From assembly GCF_900106755.1 (NCBI RefSeq), contig NZ_FNNN01000011.1, forward strand, positions 1 to 64,000: a stretch of 64,000 nucleotides of DNA, given 5' to 3'. Made by a program: the position numbers and the translations under genes. The notes beneath the pieces were generated by a model. That model searched no databases and was not told the origin of the DNA. It saw only the letters and a list, made by a program, of their open reading frames with translations. The first letter of the stretch is position 1, and every line of letters begins with the position of its first letter. The stretch is from Bacteroides faecis MAJ27. Lineage in GTDB: Bacteria > Bacteroidota > Bacteroidia > Bacteroidales > Bacteroidaceae. This document shows positions 1 through 10,200 of the stretch, piece after piece.

Positions 1-34
1 GACGAATATTAAGCCTTATTACCTAATTACTGAA

Positions 35-73
35 AAAATAGTCGCATAGACAAAAAAGAGGAACGACTATTTT
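35..73 (-). terminator. Terminator of the ACT-domain gene
   Basis: A perfect 10-bp inverted repeat (35-44 and 64-73) lies just past the stop codon of the minus-strand gene. Read on the minus strand it is followed by a run of T (plus-strand A33-A38), the form of an intrinsic terminator. Confidence 0.7.
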
Positions 74-76
74 ATA

Positions 77-514
77 TTAAAAAAAGAAGGGGATGTGCCT
101 TAGTTTTGACACAGCCCCTTTTTGTAGTTCAAGAATAGCATTTAAAGCTTGTTCTGCTTTCTCTTCAGGCACAAAAATATGGTCATGATAATACGCTGTC
201 ACAACATTTGTACTAATGTTTTTCTCAGCTAGTTTAGCTGAAAAGGCGGCTGTCAGACCAACTGCATCCAGACTGGAATGTACATTAAGTGTGATAAGCC
301 TATAAACAGACTGGTAATGAATCTTCTTATTTACGGCATCTTGCTGTTCAAGAATGAAAGTTACCCCTTCTTTCTCGTGGAAAATCCCGATAGGGTTTAG
401 TTCATACATTATCTTCCAATCAATTGTTGGAAAAGAACAAAAAACAAAATTACGTTCATCCAATACAGGTTCTATATTGGATAATAATATATCTAAATCT
501 TTTATACCTGACAT
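77..514 (-). CDS. ACT-domain protein (COG3602-like)
   Basis: A 145-residue soluble protein with no signal peptide or membrane segment. The C-terminal half (about 70-135) fits the ACT_7 type, with hydrophobic strands around YRLITLNVHSSLDAVGLTA and a second strand near NVVTAYYHDHIFVP. The N-terminal half resembles the partner domain usual in COG3602 proteins. ACT domains generally bind amino acids or other small ligands; no ligand can be deduced here and no catalytic domain is fused, so a small regulatory or ligand-binding role is inferred. It is a single-gene unit, divergent from the two-component system, with its own terminator and a possible -7 element at 538-545. Confidence 0.75.
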   Translation of the reverse strand: MSGIKDLDILLSNIEPVLDERNFVFCSFPTIDWKIMYELNPIGIFHEKEGVTFILEQQDAVNKKIHYQSVYRLITLNVHSSLDAVGLTAAFSAKLAEKNISTNVVTAYYHDHIFVPEEKAEQALNAILELQKGAVSKLRHIPFFF

Positions 515-537
515 AAATTCAACCGATGATAATTACA

Positions 538-545
538 CAAATATA
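538..545 (-). promoter_or_regulatory. Possible -7 element of the ACT-domain gene
   Basis: TATATTTG on the minus strand matches the Bacteroides -7 consensus TAnnTTTG, 24 bp upstream of the start codon. No clear -33 TTTG is seen, so support is partial. Confidence 0.4.
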
Positions 546-613
546 TGTAATAAGTGAGGAATAATCACTATTTTTGTTTCGTTATATATATTCTGATTAA
601 CGAATCCTTTCCT

Positions 614-1300
614 ATGTATACAATACTAATTATAGAAGATGAACCCAGAGTTGCAAGTTTACTGATGAACGGACTGGAAGAAAATGGTTATCAGACAATG
701 GTAGCTTATGACGGATTAATGGGATTACGGCTTTTTCAGGCACATACATTCAATCTGGTTATATCTGATATTGTTTTGCCTAAGATGGATGGATTTGAAC
801 TGGCAAAAGAAATTCGTAAGTCCAATCCCAATATTCCTATATTAATGTTGACGGCATTAGGGTCAACGAACGATAAACTGGACGGTTTCGATGCCGGTGC
901 AGATGACTATATGGTAAAACCGTTTGATTTCAGAGAGCTGAATGCCAGAATTAAAGTTTTATTGAAACGTGTTACAGGAAATGTACCGGAGTTACCACAG
1001 GAACTTGTTTATGCGGATCTGCGTATTGACCTTCAGCGGAAAGACGTAGAACGGAATGGCATATTCATTAAACTTTCTCCCAAAGAATATAACTTGCTGC
1101 TATATATGGTCGAAAATGCTGAAAGGGTATTGAGCCGCGTTGAAATAGCAGAGAAAGTATGGAATACCCATTTTGATACGGGAACAAACTTCATAGATGT
1201 ATATATCAACTATCTCCGTAAAAAAATAGATCGGGATTTCGAACCAAAACTTATTCATACCAAAGCCGGAATGGGCTTCATACTGACTGACAAATTATGA
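614..1300 (+). CDS. OmpR-family response regulator
   Basis: A 228-residue two-component response regulator. The receiver domain (about 1-118) has the acidic pair E8/D9, phosphoacceptor D52 in SDIVLPKMDG, T80 and K102 in VKPFDF. A winged-helix DNA-binding domain (about 130-226) ends in the typical FIDVYINYLRKKID region. The reading frame extends upstream to 554, but the start at 614 is chosen because MYTILIIEDE is the standard beginning of a receiver domain. The stop overlaps the start of the histidine kinase gene by ATGA, so the two are translationally coupled. The TCTAAY array before mgtA (2670-2708) suggests that gene is a direct target (inference). Confidence 0.92.
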   Translation: MYTILIIEDEPRVASLLMNGLEENGYQTMVAYDGLMGLRLFQAHTFNLVISDIVLPKMDGFELAKEIRKSNPNIPILMLTALGSTNDKLDGFDAGADDYMVKPFDFRELNARIKVLLKRVTGNVPELPQELVYADLRIDLQRKDVERNGIFIKLSPKEYNLLLYMVENAERVLSRVEIAEKVWNTHFDTGTNFIDVYINYLRKKIDRDFEPKLIHTKAGMGFILTDKL

Positions 1301-2664
1301 AAATCAAGACAACACTGACTCTACAATATGCAGGACTGACAGCCGCGGTATTCTTCGTATTTGTTATAGCTGTCTATTACGTAAGTGAGCATTCACGCAG
1401 TAATGCTTTCTTTCGTAACTTACAAAGTGAAGCTATAACCAAAGCTCATTTATTCCTTAACAATCAAGTAGATGCAAAGACTATGCAGTCTATTTACCTG
1501 AACAATCAGAAGTTTATAAATGAGGTAGAGGTAGCTGTCTATACAACAGATTTTAAAATACTATATCACGATGCTCTTCAAAACGATATAATCAAGGAAA
1601 CACCGGAAATGGTGGAACGTATTCTGAAACGAAAAAACATCAGTTTTTATGTTGACGAATATCAGGCAATAGGACTTGTGTATCCGTTTGAAGGAAAAGA
1701 TTACATTGTCACTGCCGCAGCTTATGATGGCTATGGATACGCCAACCGGGATGCACTGAGAAATATGCTCATTCTATTATTTATCGGCGGATTGACAGTG
1801 TTGGCAATTGTCGGTTATATTCTTTCCCGAAGTACTTTGAAGCCAATACGAAATATAGTAAAAGAAGCGGAGAAGATTACCGCATCCCATATTGACAAAA
1901 GGTTACCTGTAAAAAATGAACAGGATGAGCTGGGAGAGTTAAGCATTACATTCAATGATTTGCTGGAACGTTTGGAGAAGTCTTTCAACTCACAAAAGAT
2001 GTTTGTCAGCAATGTATCCCACGAATTACGTACTCCTATGGCTGCTCTCACAGCCGAACTGGATTTAGCCTTGTTGAAAGAGCGAACCTCCGAACAATAT
2101 CAGGCAGCCATTGGCAATGCATTACAAGATTCACGACGAATTATAAACCTGATAGACGGATTGCTGAATCTTGCAAAAGCCGATTATCAGTCGGAACAGA
2201 TAACAATGGAGGAGGTCCGTCTGGACGAATTATTGCTGGATGCCAGAGAGCTAGTATTAAAAGCTCATCCGGATTATCATATTGAACTAGTATTTGAGCA
2301 GGAAGCTGAAGAAGATAATGTGCTGACTGTAATCGGAAACAGTTATCTGTTGACTACTGCTTTTGTAAATCTGGTTGAGAACAACTGCAAGTATTCTTCC
2401 AATCGGACTTCATCAGTCCTGATAGCTTATTGGGAGCAATGGGCGATCATCCGCTTATCCGATAATGGTGTAGGAATGTCCGATGTAGATAAAGAAAACC
2501 TATTCAAACTATTTTATCGTGGAGAAAACAAGAATATAGCTCCCGGAAATGGAATAGGTATGGCTTTGACGCAGAAAATCATTCACCTTCACAAAGGAGA
2601 ATTGACCGTATCCTCTCATAAGGATGAAGGCACTACCTTTGTGGTAAAACTCCCGCATATTTAA
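1297..2664 (+). CDS. Sensor histidine kinase
   Basis: A 455-residue inner-membrane kinase, cognate partner of the regulator it overlaps. Membrane segments at about 11-30 and 157-177 flank a periplasmic sensor region of about 125 residues. Then come a HAMP linker (about 178-232), the dimerisation/phosphoacceptor domain with H242 in SNVSHELRTP, and an ATP-binding domain with N box NLVENNCKYSS and glycine boxes DNGVGM and GNGIGMAL. The sensor region shows no PhoQ-like acidic cluster, so the stimulus cannot be read directly. Proximity to mgtA suggests divalent-cation or envelope sensing (inference). Confidence 0.92.
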   Translation: MKIKTTLTLQYAGLTAAVFFVFVIAVYYVSEHSRSNAFFRNLQSEAITKAHLFLNNQVDAKTMQSIYLNNQKFINEVEVAVYTTDFKILYHDALQNDIIKETPEMVERILKRKNISFYVDEYQAIGLVYPFEGKDYIVTAAAYDGYGYANRDALRNMLILLFIGGLTVLAIVGYILSRSTLKPIRNIVKEAEKITASHIDKRLPVKNEQDELGELSITFNDLLERLEKSFNSQKMFVSNVSHELRTPMAALTAELDLALLKERTSEQYQAAIGNALQDSRRIINLIDGLLNLAKADYQSEQITMEEVRLDELLLDARELVLKAHPDYHIELVFEQEAEEDNVLTVIGNSYLLTTAFVNLVENNCKYSSNRTSSVLIAYWEQWAIIRLSDNGVGMSDVDKENLFKLFYRGENKNIAPGNGIGMALTQKIIHLHKGELTVSSHKDEGTTFVVKLPHI

Positions 2665-2669
2665 GAAAT

Positions 2670-2738
2670 TCTAATTGTTTTCTAATACCACTCTAATCAT
2701 TCTCTAACAGCTTCCTTGTGAAGTCCTCCTTACTTTTG
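2670..2738 (+). promoter_or_regulatory. 11-bp-phased TCTAAY operator and mgtA promoter
   Basis: Four hexamers, TCTAAT at 2670, 2681 and 2692 and TCTAAC at 2703, recur at exactly 11-bp spacing, one helical turn each. A -7 element TACTTTTG lies at 2731-2738, 22 bp past the last hexamer, and no TTTG occurs at the usual -33 distance. Direct repeats with this period are the usual binding mode of OmpR/PhoB-type regulators, and such a regulator is encoded directly upstream. An activator-dependent promoter driven by it is inferred. Confidence 0.7.
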
Positions 2739-2783
2739 CGTTGAATTAATAAATGCAGTTAGTAACTTAAAAAAAAAGAGAAT

Positions 2784-5435
2784 ATGGTATGGAAGAAAAG
2801 ACTGCGCTCATCACAGTACACATTCAATTCAGAGAAAGTATTTTTGGTTGCCACACAACCCAGTAAGTCAATCTATTCCTACTTGCAGACCACAAAGCTT
2901 GGACTAACACAGGGAGAAGTTCAGGAGCGACAGTCCATTTATGGAAGAAACGAAGTTATTCATGAACAGAAAAAGAATCCGTTTATCCTGTTTATCAGAA
3001 CGTTCATCAATCCCTTTATAGGCGTTCTGACCGGACTTGCCATCATATCCCTGTTATTGGATGTACTGATGGCTGAACCGGGAGAACAAGAATGGACAGG
3101 AGTAATCATTATATCATCAATGGTTTTATTTAGTGCTGTCCTGCGTTTCTGGCAGGAATGGAAAGCAAATGAAGCTACGGATTCTTTAATGAAGATGGTA
3201 AAAAACACTTGTCTTGCGAAACGCGCGGGAGAACGGGAAGAAGAAATTGATATTACAGAACTTGTTCCGGGAGATATTGTGTATCTGGCAGCCGGTGATA
3301 TGATCCCCGCCGATATACGGATTATTGATTCAAAAGACTTGTTTATTAGTCAGGCTTCACTGACAGGAGAGTCCGAACCGATAGAAAAGTTTCCGGAAGT
3401 ACAGGGACAGCAATTCAGGAAAGGAAGTGTCATTGAGTTGGATAATATCTGTTATATGGGGTCTAATGTGATTAGTGGGGCAGCAAAAGGAATTGTTTTT
3501 GAAACGGGAAACAAAACCTATTTGGGTACGATTGCTAAAAGTCTGGTCGGGCATCGTGCTACTACAGCTTTTGATAAAGGCATTAGTAAGGTTAGCTTTC
3601 TATTGATTCGTTTTATGTTGGTTATGGTCCCATTTGTGTTTTTTGTAAATGGTTTTACGAAAGGAGACTGGTTCGAAGCTTTCATTTTTGCTATATCTGT
3701 TGCGGTCGGTCTTACTCCCGAAATGTTGCCTATGATAGTAACTGCCAACCTTTCTAAGGGAGCGATTACTATGTCAAAGAAGAAAACAATTGTAAAGAAC
3801 CTCAATGCTATCCAGAATTTTGGAGCGATGGATATACTCTGCACCGATAAGACCGGTACGCTGACCTGTGACAAAATTGTGTTGGAGAAGTATATCAACG
3901 CAGATGGGAGCGATGATAACAGTAAACGTATTCTTCGTCATGCGTACTTTAACAGCTATTTTCAGACTGGTCTGAGAAACCTGATGGATAAAGCAATCCT
4001 TTCCCATGTGAGAGAACTGAATCTGGAACATTTGAAGGACGACTATACCAAAGTGGATGAAATACCTTTCGACTTTACACGCAGAAGAATGTCTGTTGTA
4101 ATAGAAGACAGGCAAGGGAAACGGCAGATCATTACTAAAGGAGCGGTAGAAGAAATTCTCGATGTCTGTTCGTATGCTGAGTTCAACGGGCAGATACATC
4201 CTCTGACTGATGCCTTGAAAACTAAAGCGCAAAAGATAAGTGAAGAAATGAACCGGCAAGGAATGAGAGTATTGGCGGTTTCCCAGAAAAGTTTCATCGA
4301 AAAGGATTGCAATTTTGCTATCGAGGATGAAAAAGAAATGGTGTTGATCGGCTATCTCGCTTTTCTTGATCCCCCGAAACCTTCTGTCGCTGAAGCTATC
4401 GAGCAATTATATGCACATGGAGTGGTAGTTAAGATTTTGTCGGGGGACAATGATATCGTGGTGAAGGCCATTGCCCGTCAAGTAGGGATTGACACTAGTC
4501 ACTCCCTTAGCGGGTTAGAAGTGGAGGAAATGGATGATACTGCATTGAAAGAAGCAGTAAAGAACACCACTTTATTTTCCAAACTCACTCCATTTCAGAA
4601 GACATATATTATCTCTCTGTTGCAGGAGCAAGGTAACACGGTAGGCTTTCTGGGAGATGGAATCAACGATGCAGGTGCTCTACGCCAATCGGATATTGGC
4701 ATATCGGTCGATTCGGCAGTAGATATAGCCAAAGAAAGTGCGGATATCATCCTGCTGGAAAAAGACCTGATGGTATTGGAAGATGGCGTACTAGAAGGGA
4801 GGAAGACGTTTGGCAATATCAATAAATACATAAAAATGACTGCCAGTTCCAATTTTGGTAATATGTTCAGTGTGATGTTCGCCAGTGCGTTTCTGCCATT
4901 CCTGCCTATGATGCCTATACACTTATTGATTCAGAATCTACTTTATGACATATCGCAGACAACCATTCCATTCGACCGGATGGACCCGGAGTTTCTGAAG
5001 AAACCGCGTAAATGGGATGCGTCCGACCTGAGCCGTTTTATGATTTATATAGGGCCTATCAGTTCCATTTTCGATATAATTACTTATTTGGTTATGTGGT
5101 ATGTGTTCAGCTGTAACACTCCCGAGCATCAAACGCTATTTCAGACCGGATGGTTTGTAGAAGGTTTATTATCACAGACATTGATTGTCCATATGATACG
5201 AACAAGAAAGATCCCGTTTATACAAAGCCGGGCAACTTGGCCCGTTATGGGATTAACACTATTAGTTATGGCGATAGGAATTATAATACCTTTCACTTCT
5301 TTCGGGAGGTCTATCGGACTGACGGCTCTCCCTTTGGGCTATTTCCTTTGGCTGCCAGGCATTTTGCTTTCCTATTGTATCTTGACACAACTGGTAAAAA
5401 GCTGGTATATCAGGAAGTTTGCACGCTGGCTATAG
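2784..5435 (+). CDS. mgtA: Magnesium-translocating P-type ATPase (type IIIB)
   Basis: An 883-residue inner-membrane ATPase, close to the usual length of MgtA/MgtB. It has a cation-ATPase N-terminal region (about 25-90), actuator motif SLTGESEP near 190, the membrane motif VGLTPEMLP that marks the IIIB (Mg) subgroup, phosphorylated D355 in DKTGTLT, hinge motif GDGINDA near 625, and C-terminal membrane helices. The family imports Mg2+ down its gradient at the cost of ATP. The gene is 119 bp after the two-component pair, and the gap carries phased regulator boxes, recalling PhoPQ control of mgtA in enterobacteria. A start a little further downstream is possible because the first 20 residues are not conserved in type. 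Confidence 0.93.
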   Translation: MVWKKRLRSSQYTFNSEKVFLVATQPSKSIYSYLQTTKLGLTQGEVQERQSIYGRNEVIHEQKKNPFILFIRTFINPFIGVLTGLAIISLLLDVLMAEPGEQEWTGVIIISSMVLFSAVLRFWQEWKANEATDSLMKMVKNTCLAKRAGEREEEIDITELVPGDIVYLAAGDMIPADIRIIDSKDLFISQASLTGESEPIEKFPEVQGQQFRKGSVIELDNICYMGSNVISGAAKGIVFETGNKTYLGTIAKSLVGHRATTAFDKGISKVSFLLIRFMLVMVPFVFFVNGFTKGDWFEAFIFAISVAVGLTPEMLPMIVTANLSKGAITMSKKKTIVKNLNAIQNFGAMDILCTDKTGTLTCDKIVLEKYINADGSDDNSKRILRHAYFNSYFQTGLRNLMDKAILSHVRELNLEHLKDDYTKVDEIPFDFTRRRMSVVIEDRQGKRQIITKGAVEEILDVCSYAEFNGQIHPLTDALKTKAQKISEEMNRQGMRVLAVSQKSFIEKDCNFAIEDEKEMVLIGYLAFLDPPKPSVAEAIEQLYAHGVVVKILSGDNDIVVKAIARQVGIDTSHSLSGLEVEEMDDTALKEAVKNTTLFSKLTPFQKTYIISLLQEQGNTVGFLGDGINDAGALRQSDIGISVDSAVDIAKESADIILLEKDLMVLEDGVLEGRKTFGNINKYIKMTASSNFGNMFSVMFASAFLPFLPMMPIHLLIQNLLYDISQTTIPFDRMDPEFLKKPRKWDASDLSRFMIYIGPISSIFDIITYLVMWYVFSCNTPEHQTLFQTGWFVEGLLSQTLIVHMIRTRKIPFIQSRATWPVMGLTLLVMAIGIIIPFTSFGRSIGLTALPLGYFLWLPGILLSYCILTQLVKSWYIRKFARWL

Positions 5436-5504
5436 TGTTCGGGTTGTTTATCCCACAAATTAATTATATATAATGTGAAATATCTAAAATTGAGATAGAT
5501 AACC

Positions 5505-5564
5505 AATCAAAAGTTCTTGCCTCTAAAAATAATTCCATACATTTAGAGGCAAGAACTTTTGATT
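5505..5564 (+). terminator. Long hairpin terminator after mgtA
   Basis: A perfect 23-bp inverted repeat (5505-5527 and 5542-5564) with a 14-nt loop lies between mgtA and the next gene. The tail is T-rich, so termination of mgtA transcription is likely. Confidence 0.75.
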
Positions 5565-5599
5565 TATTAGATTGACGAACATTTTAATATTCAAACACA

Positions 5600-7120
5600 A
5601 TGAAACCCAGCTTATCCTTTCTGATAATAATTACCTTGGTTCTTGTCGGATGCCGACAAAAAGCCCGGAGTAATTTCCAGTCCGAATCTTCTGCACAAAC
5701 AGAAGCCATCGATCCCTCATTGAAAAAATATGCTGAAGAAGCAGTCATCACAGGAAAAGTACTGAATCGGGATTTCTATCCCCAAGAGAAGGAACTGACC
5801 CTCATTATCCCATTTTTCAGAGATATGGAAAATCAGTATCGTTCGCCCATACAAGAAGATGGTTCATTCTCTTTTCGTTTTCCGGTTTATGCAAAATTAA
5901 GGGAAGTTTCTATTCGCAATTATGCAGAACATCTTTATATCCATCCGGGAGATAGCATATATGTAGAAATTGACTTCAAAGACCTTTTTCATCCTAGAGT
6001 GACAGGTGATGCCGAAAAACTTAATCAGGAGATAGTAGCGTTCACAGAAAGTGCATATTACTATATGCAGAATTATAATATGAAACCAGAAGCAGACGTT
6101 AAGGAGTTTGAGGCTGAATTAAAGAAGGATTATAATTTTCGTTTGGAACGTAGGAATGAGTATTTAGTGAAGTACAAGCCCATGAAAGATGTTGTACTGT
6201 TTACCGAAGAATTGTTGAAACAGGATTATTATTATGCACTGTTATTCAATGGTATGTCATACCTGTTTGAAACGAGAGAAGAGATGGACCGTTATCATAC
6301 ACTTTTACCTGAAATCAATAAACTATATACTAAAGGCATACTTTCGGCACGCTTATACGATATTGCTGATGAAGCTGAAAGGTATATTGCTTATGGGATC
6401 GCTTTCAGAGATAAAAAAAGCCCTTCCATCGAAGAGATTATGAATGTAATGGGGGAGAGGGAGATGAATCAGTATTTATATACTAAGTTGGTAGCCGGTT
6501 CTTTGTGTACTAATGATACACTTGCTTTTCATGAAAAGCGTACACAGTTTGACTCAATCGTTAAGATGTCGCATCTACGTGCGCAGGTGATGCAGATATA
6601 TAATCAGACTAAATCGTATCTAAAAAATCCACAGCCTGTTTCCGACAATTTATTATATGGTGAATTCCATGAAAACTCAAAGCATACAACACGTATGCCA
6701 TATATGGAACCTGTCTATGATGTGCTCGAAAAGAATCATGGAAAAGTGATTTATTTCGATTTTTGGGCCAGATGGTGTCCTCCCTGTCTGACAGAAATGG
6801 AACCTTTAAAACAATTGCGTAGCAAATTCTCTACAAATGATTTGATTATATATTCCATTTGTGTGAGTGAGCCCAAAGAACAATGGGAGGAATGTCTGAA
6901 TGAGTATTCATTGAAAAATCGTGGAATTGAATGTGTTCATGTGACTGATTATTTGGGAATAGATAACTACCAAAAAATTCGTAAGCAATGGAAGATAGAC
7001 CGAATACCTTATTATATATTGATTAATAGAAAAGGGCAGATTATTGATTTCGGAGCTACAGCACGCCCTAGCAATCCACAATTAGTATCTCGGATAGAAG
7101 ATGCAGTGAATAGTAAGTAA
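5600..7120 (+). CDS. TlpA-like thioredoxin-fold lipoprotein
   Basis: A 506-residue exported protein. A lipoprotein signal ends at C18 (LVLVGC). The N-terminal region (about 45-130) looks like the DUF4369-type beta domain often fused to Bacteroidetes thioredoxins. The middle is helical, and the C-terminus (about 375-500) is a TlpA/AhpC-type thioredoxin domain with redox motif W-C393-P-P-C396 and the cis-proline region DRIPYYILI. It probably reduces or isomerises disulfides at the envelope; the substrate is unknown. It is a stand-alone gene between the mgtA terminator and the GH106 gene. The 98-bp gap to GH106 has no clear terminator, so read-through is possible. Confidence 0.85.
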   Translation: MKPSLSFLIIITLVLVGCRQKARSNFQSESSAQTEAIDPSLKKYAEEAVITGKVLNRDFYPQEKELTLIIPFFRDMENQYRSPIQEDGSFSFRFPVYAKLREVSIRNYAEHLYIHPGDSIYVEIDFKDLFHPRVTGDAEKLNQEIVAFTESAYYYMQNYNMKPEADVKEFEAELKKDYNFRLERRNEYLVKYKPMKDVVLFTEELLKQDYYYALLFNGMSYLFETREEMDRYHTLLPEINKLYTKGILSARLYDIADEAERYIAYGIAFRDKKSPSIEEIMNVMGEREMNQYLYTKLVAGSLCTNDTLAFHEKRTQFDSIVKMSHLRAQVMQIYNQTKSYLKNPQPVSDNLLYGEFHENSKHTTRMPYMEPVYDVLEKNHGKVIYFDFWARWCPPCLTEMEPLKQLRSKFSTNDLIIYSICVSEPKEQWEECLNEYSLKNRGIECVHVTDYLGIDNYQKIRKQWKIDRIPYYILINRKGQIIDFGATARPSNPQLVSRIEDAVNSK

Positions 7121-7218
7121 CAGACCAACTCATTTTAGGAAGATGACAAAAGAACAAGGATAGTGAGTACAAAACAGTCCCTTTTTCGTCTTATTTATAC
7201 GTAAAAATATAGATTAGA

Positions 7219-10200
7219 ATGAAAAGCCGACTGAAACAACAAATATTTGCATTCTTTTTATTGGCATGTACTGCTATATCTCCTGCCAATGCTTTGCAAA
7301 CACATTCACTTCGTGAACTATTTCAGAATCCATCGGATGAAGCAAAGCCTTGGACTTTTTGGTACTGGATGTTTGGTGCTGTATCCAAAGAAGGTATTAC
7401 TGCTGATCTGGAAGCAATGAAGCACGCCGGATTGGGAGGAACTTATCTGATGCCAATCAAAGGCGTCAAAGAAGGACCGCAATACAAAGGTAAAGCGCAA
7501 CAGTTAACTCCCGAATGGTGGGAAATGGTGCGTTTTAGCATGGAAGAAGCCGATCGTTTAGGGTTAAAGTTGGGGATGCATATTTGTGATGGTTTTGCAT
7601 TGGCAGGCGGTCCCTGGATGACTCCGAAAGAATCGATGCAGAAAGTAGTCTGGAGTGATACAATCGTCGACGGTGGCAAAATCAAAGAATTGTATTTGCC
7701 ACAACCGGAAGCTTATGAAGGATTTTATGAAGATATCTCTTTATTTGCCCTACCTGTAAAAGAGGAAGTGGCAGATGTCATGCCGGCTAAAATTACTTGT
7801 ACCAATATCGCTAAAGGAAATCATATCGACGCCAAGAAAACCGTAAACATGGATGATGCCGGAGTAATCCGTTCATCTTATCCTTGCTATATTCAATATG
7901 AATACGAACAGCCTTTTACTTGCCGCAATATTGAAATTATTCTAAGTGGTAATAATTATCAGGCACACCGTCTGAAAGTAATGGCAAGTGATGATGGAAC
8001 GAACTATCGTCTGGTGAAGCAACTCGTTCCTGCACGTCAGGGATGGCAGAATACAGATGAAAATTCCACCCATACAATACCTGCCACAACCGCCCGCTAT
8101 TTCCGCTTTTACTGGACACCTGAAGGTAGCGAATCGGGAAGCGAGGATATGGATGCAGCCAAATGGAAGCCAAACTTGAAAATCAAGGAACTGCGCCTTC
8201 ATCAGGAAGCCCGGTTGGACCAATGGGAAGGTAAAGCCGGACTGGTATGGCGTGTCGCTTCTTCGACAAAGGAAGAAGAAGTAGGAGGGAAGGACTGCTA
8301 TACCCTTTCACAGATTCTTAATCTGACGGACCAATTTAAAAACAATTCGAAGAGCTATTTTAAAGAAAGAACATTAACCGCAACTCTTCCTAAAGGTAAG
8401 TGGAAAATACTCCGCATGGGACATACCGCCACCGGACATACCAACGCCACCGGCGGAGGGGGAAAGGGGCTGGAATGCGACAAGTTTAATCCTGTGACAG
8501 TCCGTAAGCAGTTCGACAACTGGTTTGCACAAGCTTTCGTAAAGACAAATCCGGAGGTTGCACGCCGTGTATTAAAATACATGCATGTGGATAGCTGGGA
8601 ATGCGGGAGCCAGAACTGGAGTGAGACTTTTGCAGCCGAGTTCAAAAAACGCCGTGGATATGATTTAATGCCTTACTTGCCACTACTGGCAGGCATCCCG
8701 ATGGAAAGTGCCGAACGAAGTGAGAAGATTCTACATGATGTCCGCACAACGATAGCGGAACTTGTTGTGGATGTTTTCTATCAGGTATTGGCCGATTGCG
8801 CCAAAGAATATGATTGCCAGTTTTCTGCCGAATGTGTAGCACCTACCATGGTCAGTGACGGCTTGCTGCATTACCAGAAAGTAGACCTTCCTATGGGAGA
8901 ATTTTGGCTGAACAGTCCTACTCATGATAAGCCGAACGATATGCTGGATGCCATTAGCGGAGCGCATATCTATGGCAAGAATATTATTCAGGCGGAAGGT
9001 TTCACGGAAGTACGCGGAACTTGGGACGAACATCCAGCAATGTTGAAAGCATTACTGGACCGTAACTATGCTTTAGGCATCAACCGCCTTTTCTTCCATG
9101 TATATGTTCATAATCCTTGGTTAGACCGCAAACCGGGTATGACTCTGGATGGCATCGGCCTTTTCTTCCAACGTGACCAGACATGGTGGAACAAGGGAGC
9201 AAAAGCATTCTGTGACTACATAACCCGTTGCCAATCATTATTGCAATACGGACATCCAGTAATCGACATAGCTGTCTTTACGGGTGAAGAAATTCCAAGA
9301 CGTTCAGTATTGCCGGAACGTTTAGTTCCGTCTCTTCCGGGAATTTATGGTGCCGAACGGGTGGAAAGCGAACGTATTCGTTTGGCGAACGAAGGACAAC
9401 CCTTACGTGTGCGCCCGGTAGGCGTAACACACTCTGCAAATATGGCCGACCCTGAAAAGTGGGTAAATCCACTTTGTGGATATGCTTATGATAGCTTTAA
9501 TAAAGATGCGTTACTCCGTTTGGCAAAAGCAGAAAACGGTAGAATGACGCTGCCCGGTGGAGCCAGTTATAAAGTTTTGGTATTACCTCTTCCCCGCCCA
9601 ATGAATCCGGAACCTGTATTATCTCCGGAAGTACAGAAAAAGATCAATGAATCTAAAGAGGCAGGTGTGTTGATCCCTTCTCTTCCTTATATGGAGGATG
9701 ATTTCTCTGCATATGGATTAGAACGTGATATGATTGTACCGAAAGATATTGCATGGACACATCGACGCGGTGAACTCGGCGACATTTATTTCATTGCCAA
9801 TCAGCAGGAAGAAACACGTACATTTACTGCAAGCATGCGCATCGACAGAAAACCGGAATGTTGGAATCCGGTAACGGGTGAAATGAATATCCACCCTGTT
9901 TATCAGATAAAAGGTAATCGGACGGAAGTTACCCTTACATTGGCCCCTAATGAATCTGTATTCATAGTATATCCCATAGAGAAAGCTAATGAAAGCAAAG
10001 GAAAGGAAGATATTCTGCAAAAAGTACAAAAGAGTAAAAATAGCCCGGCAAAAGAGTTGCTGGATATAAGTTTGGATGCAGAAGAATACACCGTAACATT
10101 TGTCGCTAACGGTCAAACAGTTACCCGAAAAGCCCTTTTCGATTGGAGTAAAGAAGATAACGAGCGGATTCGTTATTATTCCGGAACCGCTATCTATAAA

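Noticed and set aside
3774..4406. 210-codon antisense frame inside mgtA
   Set aside because: It lies wholly opposite a well-conserved P-ATPase gene and has no recognisable domain.
5150..5473. 107-codon frame over the end of mgtA
   Set aside because: It is an alternative frame of the last membrane helices of mgtA; the main frame has the conserved motifs.
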